A stretch of 64,000 nucleotides of DNA. Source: JAKFWF01 sp031429105. Its GTDB lineage: Bacteria > Pseudomonadota > Alphaproteobacteria > Rhizobiales > Hyphomicrobiaceae. The stretch is taken from the NCBI GenBank assembly GCA_031429105.1, contig JANOYV010000079.1:1-64000 (forward strand), written 5' to 3'. The position numbers and the translations under genes are program-made. Shown here piece by piece: positions 63,357-64,000 of the stretch. Below the pieces are notes generated by a model, which saw nothing but the letters and a program-made list of their open reading frames with translations, was not told the DNA's origin and did no database searches. The number at the start of each line of letters is the position of its first letter. Positions within the stretch are counted from its first letter, which is position 1.

Positions 63357-64000
63357 CTATGCAAGTGGGGCCGCCAGCTTGACCCACCAGAACCGGGTGC
63401 GGGCACCCTCGACACTGAAATCATTGTCGGTGACGAGGAGCAGTTCGTTCGGCGAGAGCACGACAAGCCCCTCCAGATCGCGATCCATCTCCGGGGCCTC
63501 ATCGGTCGTGAGCACCAGCGACTTCGCAAGCACCGGCAAATCGTCTGGCAGCCCGCCTGCGGCACTCAATTGTTCAAGTGTCGGCCGCGTCCTGACGTCC
63601 ATATGCGCGGCCGGAATACTGAGCCGAGCACCCAACTTTACTTCATATATCTTCGTGGTTCGCGAGATACGCTCCAAGACAAGCAATCGATCCGGACCTA
63701 TGGCGGCAATCTCGCTGACCTTAACGTCTGACAACTCGACTTTGCCCGCTTTTTGATCCCGCAGAAAAGTCGCGGGTGCGTCCAAAGGATACAGAAATTG
63801 AGCGTCCAAAGCGCCGGTCCGGGCATCGAGCTTCCAGATGCGCACGTGCCCGGCGTTTTCGAACGCGGGCACGCCTGGATGAGCGAGTGGGCTTTGAAAT
63901 GCGAGATAAAGCCAGCGTTCATCCGGCGATGCCGCGACAGCTTCGAACCCACGATTGATCCGGCGCCGCAAAGCTATCGCAGGCAGCACGGGCTTGACGT
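63357..64000 (-). CDS. Phytase-like/esterase-like domain protein (partial, C-terminal part)
   Basis: A frame open to the right edge encodes the end of a PF13449-type protein: RRINRGFEAVAASPDERWLY, then TFLRDQKAGKVELSDVKVSE, LLVLERISRTTKIYEV and DRDLEGLVVLSPNELLLVTD with NDFSVEG. It resembles the protein at 6648-7784, whose end reads NLEGLSVHK and SDNNFS. The N-terminus is beyond the window. Convergent with the host attachment gene, 16 nt away. Confidence 0.78.
   Translation of the reverse strand, partial: VKPVLPAIALRRRINRGFEAVAASPDERWLYLAFQSPLAHPGVPAFENAGHVRIWKLDARTGALDAQFLYPLDAPATFLRDQKAGKVELSDVKVSEIAAIGPDRLLVLERISRTTKIYEVKLGARLSIPAAHMDVRTRPTLEQLSAAGGLPDDLPVLAKSLVLTTDEAPEMDRDLEGLVVLSPNELLLVTDNDFSVEGARTRFWWVKLAAPLA

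Noticed and set aside
1..64000. CRISPR arrays or rRNA genes
   Set aside because: No regularly spaced direct repeats and no rRNA sequence are visible. One tRNA is the only RNA gene I can support.

Overview
The window looks like chromosomal DNA of an alphaproteobacterium, most likely of the order Hyphomicrobiales. The evidence is two neighbouring DUF2865 proteins, DUF3108 and DUF2093-type proteins, a SUV3-type helicase followed by an S4-domain protein, and a stress-gene set of a kind seen in that order. No species is claimed.

Left part (1-17.4 kb) is ordinary core sequence: FkbM methyltransferase, secreted beta-propeller protein, threonine aldolase, SDR dehydrogenase, two DUF2865 proteins, phytase-like esterase, rpmB with a clear terminator, DUF3108 protein, large RNA helicase plus S4 protein, a divergent 2-oxoglutarate dehydrogenase E1 and a class III CoA-transferase. 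It ends at tRNA-Ala(CGC), whose 3' end is overlapped by the C-terminus of a damaged tyrosine integrase. This looks like the left edge of an old integrated island.

Middle and right part (17.4-63.3 kb) is a large stress and energy-survival region. It holds MgtA-type ATPase, a CDF transporter, three broken VIT/CCC1 transporters, three BON-domain proteins, two glycine-rich stress membrane proteins, alcohol and aldehyde dehydrogenases, an accessory DnaK-GrpE-CbpA-CbpM set, Hsp20-Lon, PPK2, an HPF-like ribosome hibernation factor, an ene-reductase, a zwf-HAD-tal-pgi-tkt sugar-phosphate operon, manA with a PMM-like HAD, HtpX and a host-attachment-family protein. Decay is heavy: IS91 and IS1380 remnants, chimeric acetate kinase, truncated NnrE, GH130 and ADH genes.

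The main discovery is a 14-bp element, TGAGTANWTTCCGA, found 14 times between 20.2 and 61.9 kb. TTCCGA is invariant in every copy. In 13 of 14 cases the element lies on the coding strand upstream of the first gene of a transcription unit (one copy is an orphan), often as back-to-back divergent pairs. It defines a candidate regulon that ties these stress genes together. The core resembles, from memory, FixJ-type response-regulator sites, and a FixJ/LuxR-type helix-turn-helix-only gene lies inside the region at 61.6 kb. The right edge (63.36-64 kb) carries a partial second phytase-like gene.
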